A DNA stretch of 64,000 nt from Janthinobacterium lividum (GTDB lineage: Bacteria > Pseudomonadota > Gammaproteobacteria > Burkholderiales > Burkholderiaceae_D): positions 2,852,001 to 2,916,000 of the forward strand of contig NZ_CP075583.1 in assembly GCF_023509035.1 (NCBI RefSeq), written 5' to 3'. Positions 1 to 10,021 of this stretch are shown here, piece by piece. The position numbers and the translations under genes are program-made. The notes beneath the pieces are model-generated. The model worked only from the letters and a program-made list of their open reading frames with translations, was not told the DNA's origin and searched no databases. Within the stretch, counting starts at the first letter, position 1. Every line of letters starts with the position of its first letter.

Positions 1-382
1 GCCGGTGCGCATGGAGCAGATCGAGCAGGTCAACCTGGTCTTGAAAGAGATCGGCGCCGATCATATTCCGCAAATCCTCGTGTGGAACAAGATCGATGCG
101 GCCGGGCTGGAGCCTTCGGTGGAACGCGACGAATATGCTACGATCAGTCGCGTGTTCGTCAGTGCGCAGAAGGGCAGCGGGCTCGACCTGCTGCGCGATG
201 CGATTGTCGAGATGGCCAGGAAGGCGCCCGGTTCGGCCCACCTGTATCAGAACGACGAAGCACAGCAGGAAGATCAGTTGGACGGTCAGTACGACCAGCA
301 CGATGGCGCCGCCCCGGACCAGGACGAAGAGCCTGGCGAGGACGATAGGATTTCCACCCACTCCCAAGTCGGAACACGATAG
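1..382 (+). CDS. hflX: GTPase HflX, C-terminal part (5' end outside window)
   Basis: This is the 3' end of a gene that begins before the window; the frame is open from base 2. The visible part carries the G4 specificity motif of a small-GTPase fold (VWNKID, about residues 25-30) and a G5-like VFVSAQKGSGLDLL stretch, both typical of the C-terminal G domain of HflX, a ribosome-associated GTPase. The last 45 or so residues are a Gln/Asp/Glu-rich, low-complexity tail that is probably disordered. It stops 2 bases before the hflK start, and the hflX-hflK-hflC order is the classical hfl operon. The identity rests on the G motifs plus this context because most of the protein is missing. Confidence 0.85.
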   Translation, partial: PVRMEQIEQVNLVLKEIGADHIPQILVWNKIDAAGLEPSVERDEYATISRVFVSAQKGSGLDLLRDAIVEMARKAPGSAHLYQNDEAQQEDQLDGQYDQHDGAAPDQDEEPGEDDRISTHSQVGTR

Positions 383-384
383 TT

Positions 385-1668
385 ATGCTTGTCTCCCTAC
401 TCAAAAAAACAGGCTTGAAGTTGTCCCTGAACGATCCCCGCTGGGGCAATCGCAAGGACGACGGCAAGAAAGCCCAAGAAGGTAAAAAGCCCGGCGAAGG
501 TCCGCCGGACCTCGATCAGTTGTGGCGCGATTTCAATCAGCGCCTGAACGCCTTTTTCGGACAGAAGAACCGTCCCGACAACGGCGGCAATAACAACGGC
601 GGTGGCGGTGGTCCGCGTCCCGACATGAAGGGCGCCGGCATCACCGCCGGCGTGGTCGGCGTGATCGCCGTCTTCATCTGGCTCGCCAGCGGCGCCTTCA
701 TCGTGCAAGAGGGCCAGAACGGCGTCGTGCTCACGTTCGGCAAGTACAGCCACACCACGCCGGCCGGTTTCAACTGGCGCTGGCCGTACCCGTTCCAGAC
801 CGACGAAACCGTCAACGTGTCGCAGGTGCGCACGGTGGAAGTGGGTTACCGTCAGTCGCTGCGCAACAAGCAGGCCAGCGAGTCGCTGATGCTGACGGAC
901 GATGAAAACATCATCGACATCCAGTTCGCGGTGCAATACACCCTGAAAGATCCCGTGGCGTGGCTGTTCAACACGCGCGACCAGGAAGATACGCTGCGCC
1001 AGGTTGCCGAAACGGCGATCCGCGAAGTGGTCGGCCGCAGCAAGATGGACTTCGTGCTGTACGAAGGCCGCGAAAAAGTGGCTTACGACACGCAGCAGCT
1101 GATGCAGCACATTCTCGACCGCTACAAGGTCGGCGCCGTCATCACCAACGTGACGATGCAGGCCGTGCAGCCGCCGGAGCAGGTGCAAGCCGCCTTCGAC
1201 GATGCCGTCAAGGCTGGTCAGGACCGCGAACGCCAGAAGAATGAAGGCCAGGCTTACGCCAACGACGTCATTCCAAAAGCCCGTGGCGCCGCTTTCCGCC
1301 TGATGGAGGAAGCCGCCGCGTACAGCGCGATGGTGACCGAGAACGCCGCGGGTAATGCCTCGCGCTTCAAGCAGGTGCTGGTCGAGTACCAGAAGGCGCC
1401 TGTCGTCACGCGCGACCGCATGTACCTGGAAACGATGCAGCAAGTATTCAGCAGTGCCAGCAAGGTCATGGTCGACGCAAAGACGGGCAGCAATCTGCTG
1501 TATCTGCCGCTCGACAAGCTGATCGCCCAGACGGCTGCCACCGATGCCGCCGCTGCCGCCGCCCGTGCTGCCGCGACACCCGCAGCCAACACTGTTTTGC
1601 CACAGGAAGCCATGCCGACAGTAGAAGTCAATACGCGCCGCTCTTCGCGTGAACGGGAGAGCCGCTAA
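385..1668 (+). CDS. hflK: FtsH protease modulator HflK (SPFH/band 7 protein)
   Basis: HflK forms a membrane complex with HflC that surrounds and modulates the FtsH protease. The protein has 427 residues: a hydrophilic Gly/Asn-rich N-terminus, one transmembrane helix at about residues 86-108, then an SPFH/band 7 domain that starts at IVQEGQNGVVLTFGKY and runs through a long Ala/Glu-rich coiled-coil region. The tail from about residue 385 is Ala-rich and low complexity. The stop codon overlaps the hflC start (TAATG), so the two are translationally coupled. The start at 385 has no strong ribosome-binding site; an in-frame TTG at 415, giving MKLSLNDPRWG, is an alternative because many HflK proteins begin that way. 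Confidence 0.95.
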   Translation: MLVSLLKKTGLKLSLNDPRWGNRKDDGKKAQEGKKPGEGPPDLDQLWRDFNQRLNAFFGQKNRPDNGGNNNGGGGGPRPDMKGAGITAGVVGVIAVFIWLASGAFIVQEGQNGVVLTFGKYSHTTPAGFNWRWPYPFQTDETVNVSQVRTVEVGYRQSLRNKQASESLMLTDDENIIDIQFAVQYTLKDPVAWLFNTRDQEDTLRQVAETAIREVVGRSKMDFVLYEGREKVAYDTQQLMQHILDRYKVGAVITNVTMQAVQPPEQVQAAFDDAVKAGQDRERQKNEGQAYANDVIPKARGAAFRLMEEAAAYSAMVTENAAGNASRFKQVLVEYQKAPVVTRDRMYLETMQQVFSSASKVMVDAKTGSNLLYLPLDKLIAQTAATDAAAAAARAAATPAANTVLPQEAMPTVEVNTRRSSRERESR

Positions 1669-2555
1669 TGAACCGTATCGTAGCCGCCCTGATCGCGGGC
1701 TTTATCGCGATCATGCTCTTGTCCTCGACCGTGTTCGTGGTCGACCAGCGTAAGTATGCGGTCGTCTTCGCCCTCGGCGAAGTCAAGGAAGTCATCAGCA
1801 CGCCGGGCCTGTATTTCAAGCTGCCGCCGCCGTTCCAGAACGTGCTGTATCTGGACAAGCGCATCCTGACGCTGGACACGCCGGAGCCGGAACGCTTCAT
1901 CACGGCCGAGAAGAAGAACATCCTCGTCGACGCCTACGTGAAATGGCGCATTGCCGACCCACGGCTGTATTTCCGCAGCTTTGGCGGCGATGAAAAGCCG
2001 GCCCGCAACCGCATGTCGCAAATCGTCAAGGCAGCGCTGAACGATGAAATCACCAAGCGCACCGTGCGCGAAGTGATCTCGGGCCAGCGCGGCAAGGTGA
2101 TGGAAGCGATCCTGGCGAAGGTCTCGGCGGAAGCCAAGGCGATCGGCGTGGAAATCGTCGACGTGCGCCTGAAACGCGTCGACTACGTCGAGCAGATCAA
2201 CAACTCCGTGTACGAGCGCATGAAGTCTGAGCGCGTGCGCGTGGCCAATGAGCTGCGTTCGACCGGTTCGGCCGACTCCGAGAAAATCCGCGCCGACGCC
2301 GACAAGCAGCGCACGGTGATCCTGGCCGAAGCGTATCGCGAAGCCGAGAAGATCCGCGGCGAGGGCGATGCCAAGGCGTCGCAGATCTATGCGGAAGCGT
2401 TTGGCAAGAATCCGGAGTTCTACAAGTTTTACCGTAGCCTGGAAGCCTACCGCGCCACGTTCAAGGACAAGGGCGACGTGATGGTGGTCGATCCGAGTTC
2501 GGAATTCTTCAAGTACTTCAAGGGCGGCGGCGCAGCCGGTTCGGCCAAGAAGTAA
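1668..2555 (+). CDS. hflC: protease modulator HflC (SPFH/band 7 protein)
   Basis: This is the partner of HflK in the FtsH-modulating HflKC complex, acting at the inner membrane with its bulk in the periplasm. At 295 residues it has normal length. Residues 5-25 form the single N-terminal transmembrane helix, followed by the band 7 domain (VVDQRKYAVVFALGEVKEV) and a charged helical region with IRADADKQRTVILAEAYREAEKIRGEG-type heptads typical of the family. The C-terminal YRATFKDKGDVMVVDPSSEFF segment is also characteristic. The start overlaps the hflK stop by one base. A strong hairpin terminator follows 45 bases after the stop, closing the hfl operon. Confidence 0.97.
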   Translation: MNRIVAALIAGFIAIMLLSSTVFVVDQRKYAVVFALGEVKEVISTPGLYFKLPPPFQNVLYLDKRILTLDTPEPERFITAEKKNILVDAYVKWRIADPRLYFRSFGGDEKPARNRMSQIVKAALNDEITKRTVREVISGQRGKVMEAILAKVSAEAKAIGVEIVDVRLKRVDYVEQINNSVYERMKSERVRVANELRSTGSADSEKIRADADKQRTVILAEAYREAEKIRGEGDAKASQIYAEAFGKNPEFYKFYRSLEAYRATFKDKGDVMVVDPSSEFFKYFKGGGAAGSAKK

Positions 2556-2600
2556 GGCAGCATCCAGACTGCACCCGGCCGCAAGGACGGGGGCAGCAAC

Positions 2601-2632
2601 GGGGCCGGCGTTAATGCCGGCCCCGTTTTTTT
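2601..2632 (+). terminator. rho-independent terminator after hflC
   Basis: A 9-bp perfect GC-rich stem (GGGGCCGGC / GCCGGCCCC) with a 6-base loop is followed by a G and seven T residues. It separates the hfl operon from hisZ, which must therefore have its own promoter in the roughly 190 bases that follow. Confidence 0.9.
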
Positions 2633-2822
2633 GTGCCCGCCATGCTGTTGCGGGACGGCGTAAAATGCAGTGTTTTTAGGGCTGTGCGGCAGCGATTCGG
2701 ACAACTTATCCCTAAAGGCCCGTGTTTTCGCGTAAAATATCAGGTTCGGCCTCTTGCCTGGCGCGCCCGCCGCTGCCTCGCATGATGCATTTTTTCAACT
2801 TTCTTCCGTATCTCGCTCCCTC

Positions 2823-3995
2823 ATGCCGAATTGGCTTTTGCCCGAAAATATTGCCGATGTTCTGCCGTCGGAAGCGCGCAAGATCGAAGAGCTGCGCCGC
2901 CTCATGCTGGATAATTTCCGTCTGTACGGATATGAACTGGTCATGCCGCCGCTGCTCGAGTATCTGGAATCGCTGATGACTGGCGCTGGCAAGGATACCG
3001 ACCTGCGCACGTTCAAACTGGTCGACCAGCTGTCGGGTCGCATGCTCGGCCTGCGTGCCGACATGACGACGCAAGTGGCGCGCATCGACGCCCATCTGCT
3101 CAACCGTGCCACCGTCACCCGCCTGTGCTACGCCGGCAGCGTGCTGCATACCCGTCCGTCGGGTTTGCACGCCACCCGCGAACCGCTGCAGATCGGCGCC
3201 GAAATCTATGGCCACGCCGGCCTGGAAGCGGACGCCGAGATCCAGGAACTGGCGCTCGCTTCGCTGGCACTGGCCGGTTTCGATAGCGTGCGCCTGGATT
3301 TGTCGCACGTTGGCCTGTTGCGCGCTATCATTGCGCAAGACGCCGCCGCCGTGCGCGACGAAGCTGCGCTGTACACCTTGCTGCGCGCGAAAGATGCGCC
3401 GGGCCTGCGTGCGCTGACGGCTGGCTATGACGCCGTGACGCGCGATGCGCTGCTGGCCTTGCCGAACCTGTACGGCGACATCGATGTGCTGGCGCGTGCG
3501 CGCGAAATGCTGCCGCCGCTGCCGGGCGTGCTGAAGGCGCTGGCCGAACTGGCCGCGCTGGCCGCGACTGTGGAAACTAAGGCCCTGGGCCGCGCCGAAG
3601 TGGCGATCGACCTGGCCGACCTGCGCGGCTACCAATATGAAAGTGGCGCGATGTTTGCGCTGTATGTACCTGGCTTGCCGAACGCGGTTGCGCGCGGCGG
3701 CCGTTATGACCACGTCGGCGAAGCGTTCGGCCGGGCACGTCCCGCGACCGGCTTCTCGCTCGATTTGCGCGAACTGGCGCGCCTGTTGCCGACCGCGGAA
3801 CGGAAGCATTCGATCCGCGCGCCGTGGGGCAGCGCGCCAGAATTGAAGGAAAAAATCGCCGAGTTGCGCAAGGCGGGCGAGGTCGTGATCCAGAGTATGC
3901 CGGGTCACAGTAATGAACAAGACGAGTTCGAGTGCGATCGCGTGCTGGTACTTGCCGATAATGGTAGTAGCTGGATTCTTAAAAACTTAGGTTGA
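2823..3995 (+). CDS. hisZ: ATP phosphoribosyltransferase regulatory subunit HisZ
   Basis: HisZ is a histidyl-tRNA-synthetase-like protein without synthetase activity. It binds the short form of HisG and provides its allosteric control at the first step of histidine biosynthesis. The protein is 390 residues from the chosen ATG, starting [15 protein letters not shown]; an upstream in-frame TTG at 2754 would add a non-conserved leader and is rejected. Class II synthetase-like motifs are visible ([15 protein letters not shown] near residue 77, and the Gly-rich [23 protein letters not shown] near 290). It lies 3 bases ahead of purA, an arrangement common in betaproteobacteria. It is not near other his genes here. 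Confidence 0.93.
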   Translation: MPNWLLPENIADVLPSEARKIEELRRLMLDNFRLYGYELVMPPLLEYLESLMTGAGKDTDLRTFKLVDQLSGRMLGLRADMTTQVARIDAHLLNRATVTRLCYAGSVLHTRPSGLHATREPLQIGAEIYGHAGLEADAEIQELALASLALAGFDSVRLDLSHVGLLRAIIAQDAAAVRDEAALYTLLRAKDAPGLRALTAGYDAVTRDALLALPNLYGDIDVLARAREMLPPLPGVLKALAELAALAATVETKALGRAEVAIDLADLRGYQYESGAMFALYVPGLPNAVARGGRYDHVGEAFGRARPATGFSLDLRELARLLPTAERKHSIRAPWGSAPELKEKIAELRKAGEVVIQSMPGHSNEQDEFECDRVLVLADNGSSWILKNLG

Positions 3996-5312
<1,317 letters not shown>

Positions 5313-5324
5313 GCTGCTGGACAC

Positions 5325-5349
5325 AATCCGCCGCAAGGCGGATTTTTTT
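5325..5349 (+). terminator. rho-independent terminator after purA
   Basis: An 8-bp perfect stem AATCCGCC / GGCGGATT with a GCAA tetraloop is followed by five more T residues. It ends the hisZ-purA unit; the phosphoribosyltransferase starts 29 bases later. Confidence 0.88.
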
Positions 5350-5378
5350 AATCACGCTAATAATAAGATTCCACTATC

Positions 5379-5924
5379 ATGACTACCCCACAATCGAACG
5401 ATCAACATCTCTGGGTCAACTGGGAAGAGTATCACCGCCTGATCGAGCGCCTGGCGCTCAAGGTCTACGAATCGGGCTGGAAATTTGACCAGGTATTGTG
5501 CCTGGCGCGCGGCGGCGTGCGTCCTGGCGACGTGTTCTCGCGCATTTTTGATTTGCCGTTGGCCATCCTGTCGACCAGCTCCTACCGCGAAGACGCCGGC
5601 ACGGTGCGCGGCGACCTCGATATCGCCAAGTACATGACCATGACCAAGGGCCCGCTGGCTGGCCGCATCCTGCTGGTCGACGACCTGGCCGATTCGGGCG
5701 TCACCCTGGACAAGGTCACGCGTCACCTGAAGGAAAACTTCCCTGACGTGACCGAAGTCAAATCGGCCGTGATCTGGCTGAAGGGCTGCTCCGTCGTGCG
5801 TCCCGACTACTTCCTCGACGAGCTGCCGCACAACCCGTGGATCCACCAGCCATTCGAAGACTACGACGGCCTGCGTCCGCACCAGCTGGCGGCGTGGATC
5901 AAGAAGGGCGAAGCAGGCAAGTAA
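5379..5924 (+). CDS. phosphoribosyltransferase (hypoxanthine/xanthine-type)
   Basis: A type I phosphoribosyltransferase of 181 residues. The PRPP-binding signature ILLVDDLADSGVTL sits at about residues 90-103, and an N-terminal ARGGVRPGDVFSRIF loop precedes it, as in the hypoxanthine/xanthine-guanine group (COG2236-like). It probably salvages a purine base to its nucleotide, which fits its place next to purA, but the exact base cannot be read from sequence. It is enclosed between two terminators, so it is probably expressed from its own short promoter region at 5350-5378. Confidence 0.88.
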   Translation: MTTPQSNDQHLWVNWEEYHRLIERLALKVYESGWKFDQVLCLARGGVRPGDVFSRIFDLPLAILSTSSYREDAGTVRGDLDIAKYMTMTKGPLAGRILLVDDLADSGVTLDKVTRHLKENFPDVTEVKSAVIWLKGCSVVRPDYFLDELPHNPWIHQPFEDYDGLRPHQLAAWIKKGEAGK

Positions 5925-5940
5925 TTGCGTGCGCGCTTGC

Positions 5941-5973
5941 AAAAAAAAGACGATCGTGTATCGTCTTTTTTTT
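5941..5973. terminator. A/T-flanked hairpin terminator
   Basis: A 14-bp perfect inverted repeat, eight A then GACGAT and ATCGTC then eight T, with a 5-base loop. The symmetric A and T runs allow termination in either direction. It lies 16 bases after the phosphoribosyltransferase stop and 16 bases before the GNAT gene start. Confidence 0.88.
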
Positions 5974-5989
5974 CGTCCAAGGAAATGCG

Positions 5990-6499
5990 ATGACCATACT
6001 GACGACGGCGCGCCTGCGCCTGGAACCGATTACCGAAAACCACTACGAGCGCATGCGCACGCTCAACACCGATCCCGAGGTGATGACGTATCTGAACGCG
6101 GGACAGCCTGAAGCGGAAGAGGACACGCGCGCCGCCGTTGCGCGGCTGGTGGGGCGCTGGGCCGAGTGGGGCTATTCCTGGTGGGCGCTGATCCGCCTCG
6201 ATGACGGCGAGATGGTGGGCATGGCCTGCCTGCAGCACCTCGATGGCGACAAAAATAAATCGCATGAAATCGGCTGGCGCCTGGCGCGCACGGGCTGGGG
6301 GCAGGGCTATGCCAGCGAGGCGGCCGCCGCCATCGTCGCGCATGCCTTCGACGTCGTCGGCGCACCCGAAGTGGTGGCCGTGGCGCACCCGGACAATGCC
6401 GCCTCGATCAAGGTCATGACGCGCCTGGGCATGCAATATGTGGGCATGGAGCGCCATTACGATATCGACTGCGTCGTGTACCGCCTGGCGCGCCCATGA
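5990..6499 (+). CDS. GNAT family N-acetyltransferase (RimJ/RimL-like)
   Basis: A 169-residue acyl-CoA-dependent N-acetyltransferase of the Acetyltransf_3 type. The opening LTTARLRLEPITENHYERM is typical, and the acetyl-CoA pyrophosphate-binding loop is seen in RTGWGQGYASEAAAAI (about residues 99-114). The C-terminal DNAASIKVMTRLGMQYVG motif is the standard last strand-helix unit. The acceptor, a small molecule or a protein N-terminus, is unknown. The ATG at 5990 follows an AAGGAA ribosome-binding site; the longer upstream frame runs into the preceding gene and is rejected. The stop overlaps the next gene's start (ATGA). Confidence 0.9.
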   Translation: MTILTTARLRLEPITENHYERMRTLNTDPEVMTYLNAGQPEAEEDTRAAVARLVGRWAEWGYSWWALIRLDDGEMVGMACLQHLDGDKNKSHEIGWRLARTGWGQGYASEAAAAIVAHAFDVVGAPEVVAVAHPDNAASIKVMTRLGMQYVGMERHYDIDCVVYRLARP

Positions 6500-7422
6500 C
6501 GGCAGCGCAGAAGCCCCTGAAGCTGGGCTGCAGCTACGGCGTGCGCTTTTCACCGGATGGCACGCGCCTGGCCGTGCTGGGGCGCTACCTGGTCCTGTGG
6601 GACGTGGCGGCGCGGACCAAGCTGTGGCGCGGAAAATTCATCGCGCACATGTCGGGCATGGCATTCTCGCCTGACGGCGGCCGGCTCGCCATCAAGAGCA
6701 CGACGGGCCAGTTGGCCGTGGTGGATGCCGGGGCGGGCCAGTTGCTGGTGAACTTCCAGAACAAAAAGGATGGCGAAGGCTGTGGTCCCGCGTGGTCGCC
6801 GTGCGGCCGGTATCTGGCCGACGGCGGCTGGGATGGCCGTCTGCGGGTGCGCGACGCACAAACGGGCGAGGCGCTTTTCACGCAGGTGCATCCGGGCGAG
6901 ATGCTGCGGGGTGTCTGCGCCATCGATGGCGGGCGGAGTTTGCTGGTCCAGCATGGCGTCAAATCGGTGGACGAGGGGCAGGTGCAGCCACCTGATTACT
7001 GCAGTGTATGGGACTGGCCCTTGCAAGACGGTGGCGGGCGCAAGGTGCTGTCGCTGCCAGGCTTGAAGTCCTGCGCGCCATCGCCGGACGGAGCGTATCT
7101 GGCCGTGCTGCACCATGCCGGCGGCGAGGAGTATCTGTCCATGTACGCGCTGGCCAACGGCTGCTGTCTGGCCAAGGTGGCCGTGGAGGCGGGTGGTGGC
7201 ACGGGTAACGGCTTGCGCTGGCTGCCCGATGGCAGGGCGCTGGGACGCATCGGCAAGGGCAAGCTGCTGTTTTACGGCTGGCCCGGGCTCGGCGTGCTGG
7301 CGCAGGAAGATTTTATCTATCCCTGCGCGCTGGACTTTTTGCCTGGCTCGCCACTGGCCGCCATCGGCTCCTGGGAATCTGGCATGCTGATGGACCTGAA
7401 CCTTCACAAGGAAACCGCATGA
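6496..7422 (+). CDS. WD40-repeat-like beta-propeller protein
   Basis: A 308-residue protein without signal peptide or membrane segment. It contains several degenerate WD40-type blades: VRFSPDGTRLAVLGRYLVLWDV, MAFSPDGGRLAIKSTTGQLAVVD, and a PAWSPCGRYLADGGWDGRLRVRD block, so a cytoplasmic beta-propeller scaffold is likely. No catalytic motif is visible. It overlaps the GNAT gene upstream and the NIPSNAP gene downstream by four bases each, so the three are translationally coupled. What it binds is unknown; a role linked to its neighbours is inference from the coupling only. Confidence 0.8.
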   Translation: MTAAQKPLKLGCSYGVRFSPDGTRLAVLGRYLVLWDVAARTKLWRGKFIAHMSGMAFSPDGGRLAIKSTTGQLAVVDAGAGQLLVNFQNKKDGEGCGPAWSPCGRYLADGGWDGRLRVRDAQTGEALFTQVHPGEMLRGVCAIDGGRSLLVQHGVKSVDEGQVQPPDYCSVWDWPLQDGGGRKVLSLPGLKSCAPSPDGAYLAVLHHAGGEEYLSMYALANGCCLAKVAVEAGGGTGNGLRWLPDGRALGRIGKGKLLFYGWPGLGVLAQEDFIYPCALDFLPGSPLAAIGSWESGMLMDLNLHKETA

Positions 7423-7724
7423 TCACCTGTTATTTGCGTTACATCATCGACCCGTATAAATTGCGGGAATTCGAAGCTTACGGCAAGCTGTGGATACCGC
7501 TGGTCGAACGTTTCGGCGGCCAGCACCACGGCTACTTTTTACCGTCCGAAGGCGCCAGCAACGTCGCGCTGGCCATGTTCTCGTTTCCCAGCCTGGCCCT
7601 GTACGAACAGTACCGCAGCGACTCGATGCAGGATGCCGAGTGCCAGGCTGCTTTCCGCTATGCCGAAGAGACGCGCTGCATCGTCAGCTACGAGCGCAGC
7701 TTTTTCCGCCCCGTGTTTGGCTGA
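7419..7724 (+). CDS. NIPSNAP family protein
   Basis: A 101-residue alpha/beta-barrel protein of the NIPSNAP type. The features are a short ITCYLRYIIDPYKLREFEAYGKLW start, a central FPSLALYEQYRSDS segment and a RSFFRP end, all usual in this family. Such proteins are dimeric ferredoxin-like folds with no settled biochemical role in bacteria. It is the last gene of the GNAT-WD40-NIPSNAP overlapping operon and faces the glutathione transferase gene with only 6 bases between the two stops. Confidence 0.85.
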   Translation: MITCYLRYIIDPYKLREFEAYGKLWIPLVERFGGQHHGYFLPSEGASNVALAMFSFPSLALYEQYRSDSMQDAECQAAFRYAEETRCIVSYERSFFRPVFG

Positions 7725-7730
7725 ACAGGG

Positions 7731-8390
7731 TCAATCGCGCTGCGGCGCGCCCAGGGGGAAGAGGTGGCGGTATGGGCGCGCCTCTTCCACCGCGCGGGCG
7801 AACGATGGACGGGCCAGCAGGCGCGCCCGGTAGGCGCGCAACAGGGGCAGCGTTGCGGGAATCGGCTGGGTCCAATCCGCATAGAACAGCGAGGGGGCGG
7901 CGGCGCAGTCGGCCAGGCTGAAGTGTTCGCCGGCGGCCCACGTCTTGCCGGCCAGGTGGGCTTCCAGCCAGGCGTAGGCGAGGTCCAGCTTTTCGCCGGC
8001 AAACGCGCGGCCCTCCCGGGTCTTCGCCGGGTCGCCAGTCAGGGCGGCGCCGACGGCATGCTGTACTTGTGTCATGACGTGCAGGTCGAAATAGCGGTCG
8101 AGAAAACGCACTTCCAGCGCCTGCATCGGATCGTCCGGAAGCAGGCGCAGCGGGCCGGGATGGGCCAGTTGCAGGTATTCGATGATGATGCTGGTCTCGG
8201 CGACGTTGCGCTCCCCGTCCACCAGCAGCGGAAATTTGCGCAGCGGCCAGCGTTCCAGCCACTGCTGCAGGTGCTGCGGCATGTCGGGCGCCAGGCAGCA
8301 GAAGGTGAACGGTATGGCGTTTTCGTACAGGGCGATGAGCACCTTCTGCGTGTACGAGGAAAAGGGATGGCCGTAGAGGATGAGTGACAC
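7731..8390 (-). CDS. glutathione S-transferase family protein
   Basis: A 219-residue cytosolic glutathione transferase. The N-terminal thioredoxin-like domain shows LYGHPFSSYTQKVLIALYE, a cis-Pro FPLLVDGE and the glutathione-binding ETSIIIEYL. The C-terminal helical domain has HFSLADCAAAPSLFYADW, the N-capping box of the family. The start is the GTG at 8390, eight bases after a GGAG; the frame is open a further 396 bases upstream, but that part lacks conservation and runs into the DyP gene. Substrate unknown. Confidence 0.88.
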   Translation of the reverse strand: MSLILYGHPFSSYTQKVLIALYENAIPFTFCCLAPDMPQHLQQWLERWPLRKFPLLVDGERNVAETSIIIEYLQLAHPGPLRLLPDDPMQALEVRFLDRYFDLHVMTQVQHAVGAALTGDPAKTREGRAFAGEKLDLAYAWLEAHLAGKTWAAGEHFSLADCAAAPSLFYADWTQPIPATLPLLRAYRARLLARPSFARAVEEARPYRHLFPLGAPQRD

Positions 8391-8526
8391 GGTGGATCTC
8401 CTGTTATTTTGCAAGGTTGGCAACACGCGCGTGCTGCAACGATAGTGCAATGACAGGATCAATGCAAGCGATCCGGGCCGTTCGTGCGCCAGCCGTTCCC
8501 GCTTGCATCCGTGTCCCGTCCGCCGC

Positions 8527-9954
8527 CTAGCCGAGGTTCGCCAGGTAGCGCAATCCCGTGATGCTGGGGAAGAAGCAATACACGCCACCACGCGTGATGA
8601 CGCTGCGCGAGAAATGCTGCAGTGTGGTATTGCCGCTGCCCTTGGGGCCCACCCCGGGCAAGGTGAAGGAGCTGACGGCCGGGTCGTTGATGCCCAGGAA
8701 TACGTCCTGGCCGCTGATGTTGAGCGTGGCATTGCCCGCCTCGGGACCGGCCGGGCCGACGGCCGATTTGACGAAGGCATCGTCATTGTTCCATTGCTTC
8801 ATCAGGAATTCGAACTGATTGCGCAGGCTGGCATTGATGAAATAGCCGACCAGGCCGCGCTGCGCTGCGATGGGGGCGGCCGGATCATATTCGCTACCGT
8901 AGGGCATGGCGCGCCGCACGATGCGGTGGTGGCGGGCGGAGGCGCCCACAACGGCTTCGTCGCGCGGATTGTTGCGGCGGATATGCGAGCCGATCGGGCA
9001 TTTCAGGCCCAGCGTGTCGTCCAGTTCCGGCTGTTCATCGACATAGTGAAAGCGGTTCAGGCTGGCGTCCGGCAGCACGGGGCCCGCCTCGTCCGGCCGG
9101 AGCACCAGCGGATTGCCGTTGCGCCAGCGCCCGCACATCTTGGCGGCCACCATTTCGGTGCTGAGCCCGGAACTGGCCGCGCCCTGGCTCAGGATGCTGT
9201 CGAACAGGGGCACGTCCTGCTCCAGGATGCGGAAGGCGGCATAGCTGCCATTGGTGGACAATTGCGGCGGCTGCACCTGGTAGGTACCGCCGTTTTCATT
9301 CTGATAGCCGAGCAGGAATTCCCCCGTCATGACGCTGTTGAGCGGGTCAGGTTCGTGCTCGCGCTTGCGCGGCGGGGCGCCATCGACGTCCGGCTGGGCG
9401 ATGTTGTCGCGATAGCCGAAATGCACGCGGTTGCCTGGCAGGGCCACGCCGTCGTGCGCATACAGTTCACGCCAGCCGGCGGCAAAGGCGCTACGTAGTT
9501 TGGCTGATGTTGCCTGCAGCACTACCTCCGATTCGCTGACCCATAGGCTCAGCAGCGCATGCACCTGCTCATTCTCGGTGGCCGGTCCCAGGTTGCCAAG
9601 CCAATGTGCGGGGGCGCTGTCGCCCACGTCGCCCACGGCAGCGATGCTGAGCGGATCGGTGGCGCCGCGTTGAAATGCCTGGTCAAAGGTGGCCAGGTCG
9701 GCCGCACTGACTCCCAGCACAGACAGGCCGGGAGCGGTAAAGCTGAGGTTCAGGAAGCAGGGCGGCTTGGGATGGATATGGCGCGCGGTGGTAATGGACG
9801 GCAGTCCGTCGCTGCCGTCGAGCAGAGCCGCGATGGTGCGCCGTGCCTGCGCGGCATCCGTGATGCTGAAGATGAAATGGCGCGCAAGGTTGACGCGGTA
9901 GCCGCGCAGGATCGTGCCTTGCACGTCGTCGTAATCGATGGTGGGATCGGCCAT
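8527..9954 (-). CDS. DyP-type heme peroxidase
   Basis: A 475-residue dye-decolorizing peroxidase of the larger, fungal-like class. The opening DYDDVQGTILRGYRVN and the block HFGYRDNIAQPDVDG are typical, although the usual GXXDG motif here reads GYRDN, with Asn for the second Gly. The proximal heme ligand is expected in CPIGSHIRRNNPRD (His near residue 310), and the distal Arg in HRIVRRAMPYG. No signal peptide is seen, so it is probably cytoplasmic or encapsulated. The ATG at 9954 has a CGGAGA site; the longer frame upstream is not conserved. It follows a small gene on the same strand by 67 bases, probably as an operon. Confidence 0.88.
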   Translation of the reverse strand: MADPTIDYDDVQGTILRGYRVNLARHFIFSITDAAQARRTIAALLDGSDGLPSITTARHIHPKPPCFLNLSFTAPGLSVLGVSAADLATFDQAFQRGATDPLSIAAVGDVGDSAPAHWLGNLGPATENEQVHALLSLWVSESEVVLQATSAKLRSAFAAGWRELYAHDGVALPGNRVHFGYRDNIAQPDVDGAPPRKREHEPDPLNSVMTGEFLLGYQNENGGTYQVQPPQLSTNGSYAAFRILEQDVPLFDSILSQGAASSGLSTEMVAAKMCGRWRNGNPLVLRPDEAGPVLPDASLNRFHYVDEQPELDDTLGLKCPIGSHIRRNNPRDEAVVGASARHHRIVRRAMPYGSEYDPAAPIAAQRGLVGYFINASLRNQFEFLMKQWNNDDAFVKSAVGPAGPEAGNATLNISGQDVFLGINDPAVSSFTLPGVGPKGSGNTTLQHFSRSVITRGGVYCFFPSITGLRYLANLG

Positions 9955-10021
9955 GCTGTCTCCGGGGGCTGGGGTGGTGGCTGGCAGGTGGTGGGGCCGC
10001 TTGCGCAGCCCCGGCGTGGTG

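Noticed and set aside
385..1668. Large open frames on the strand opposite hflK, purA, tssM, tssH and the chemoreceptor
   Set aside because: These are GC-skew shadows of real genes: no ribosome-binding sites, His/Arg/Gln-rich products without domains.
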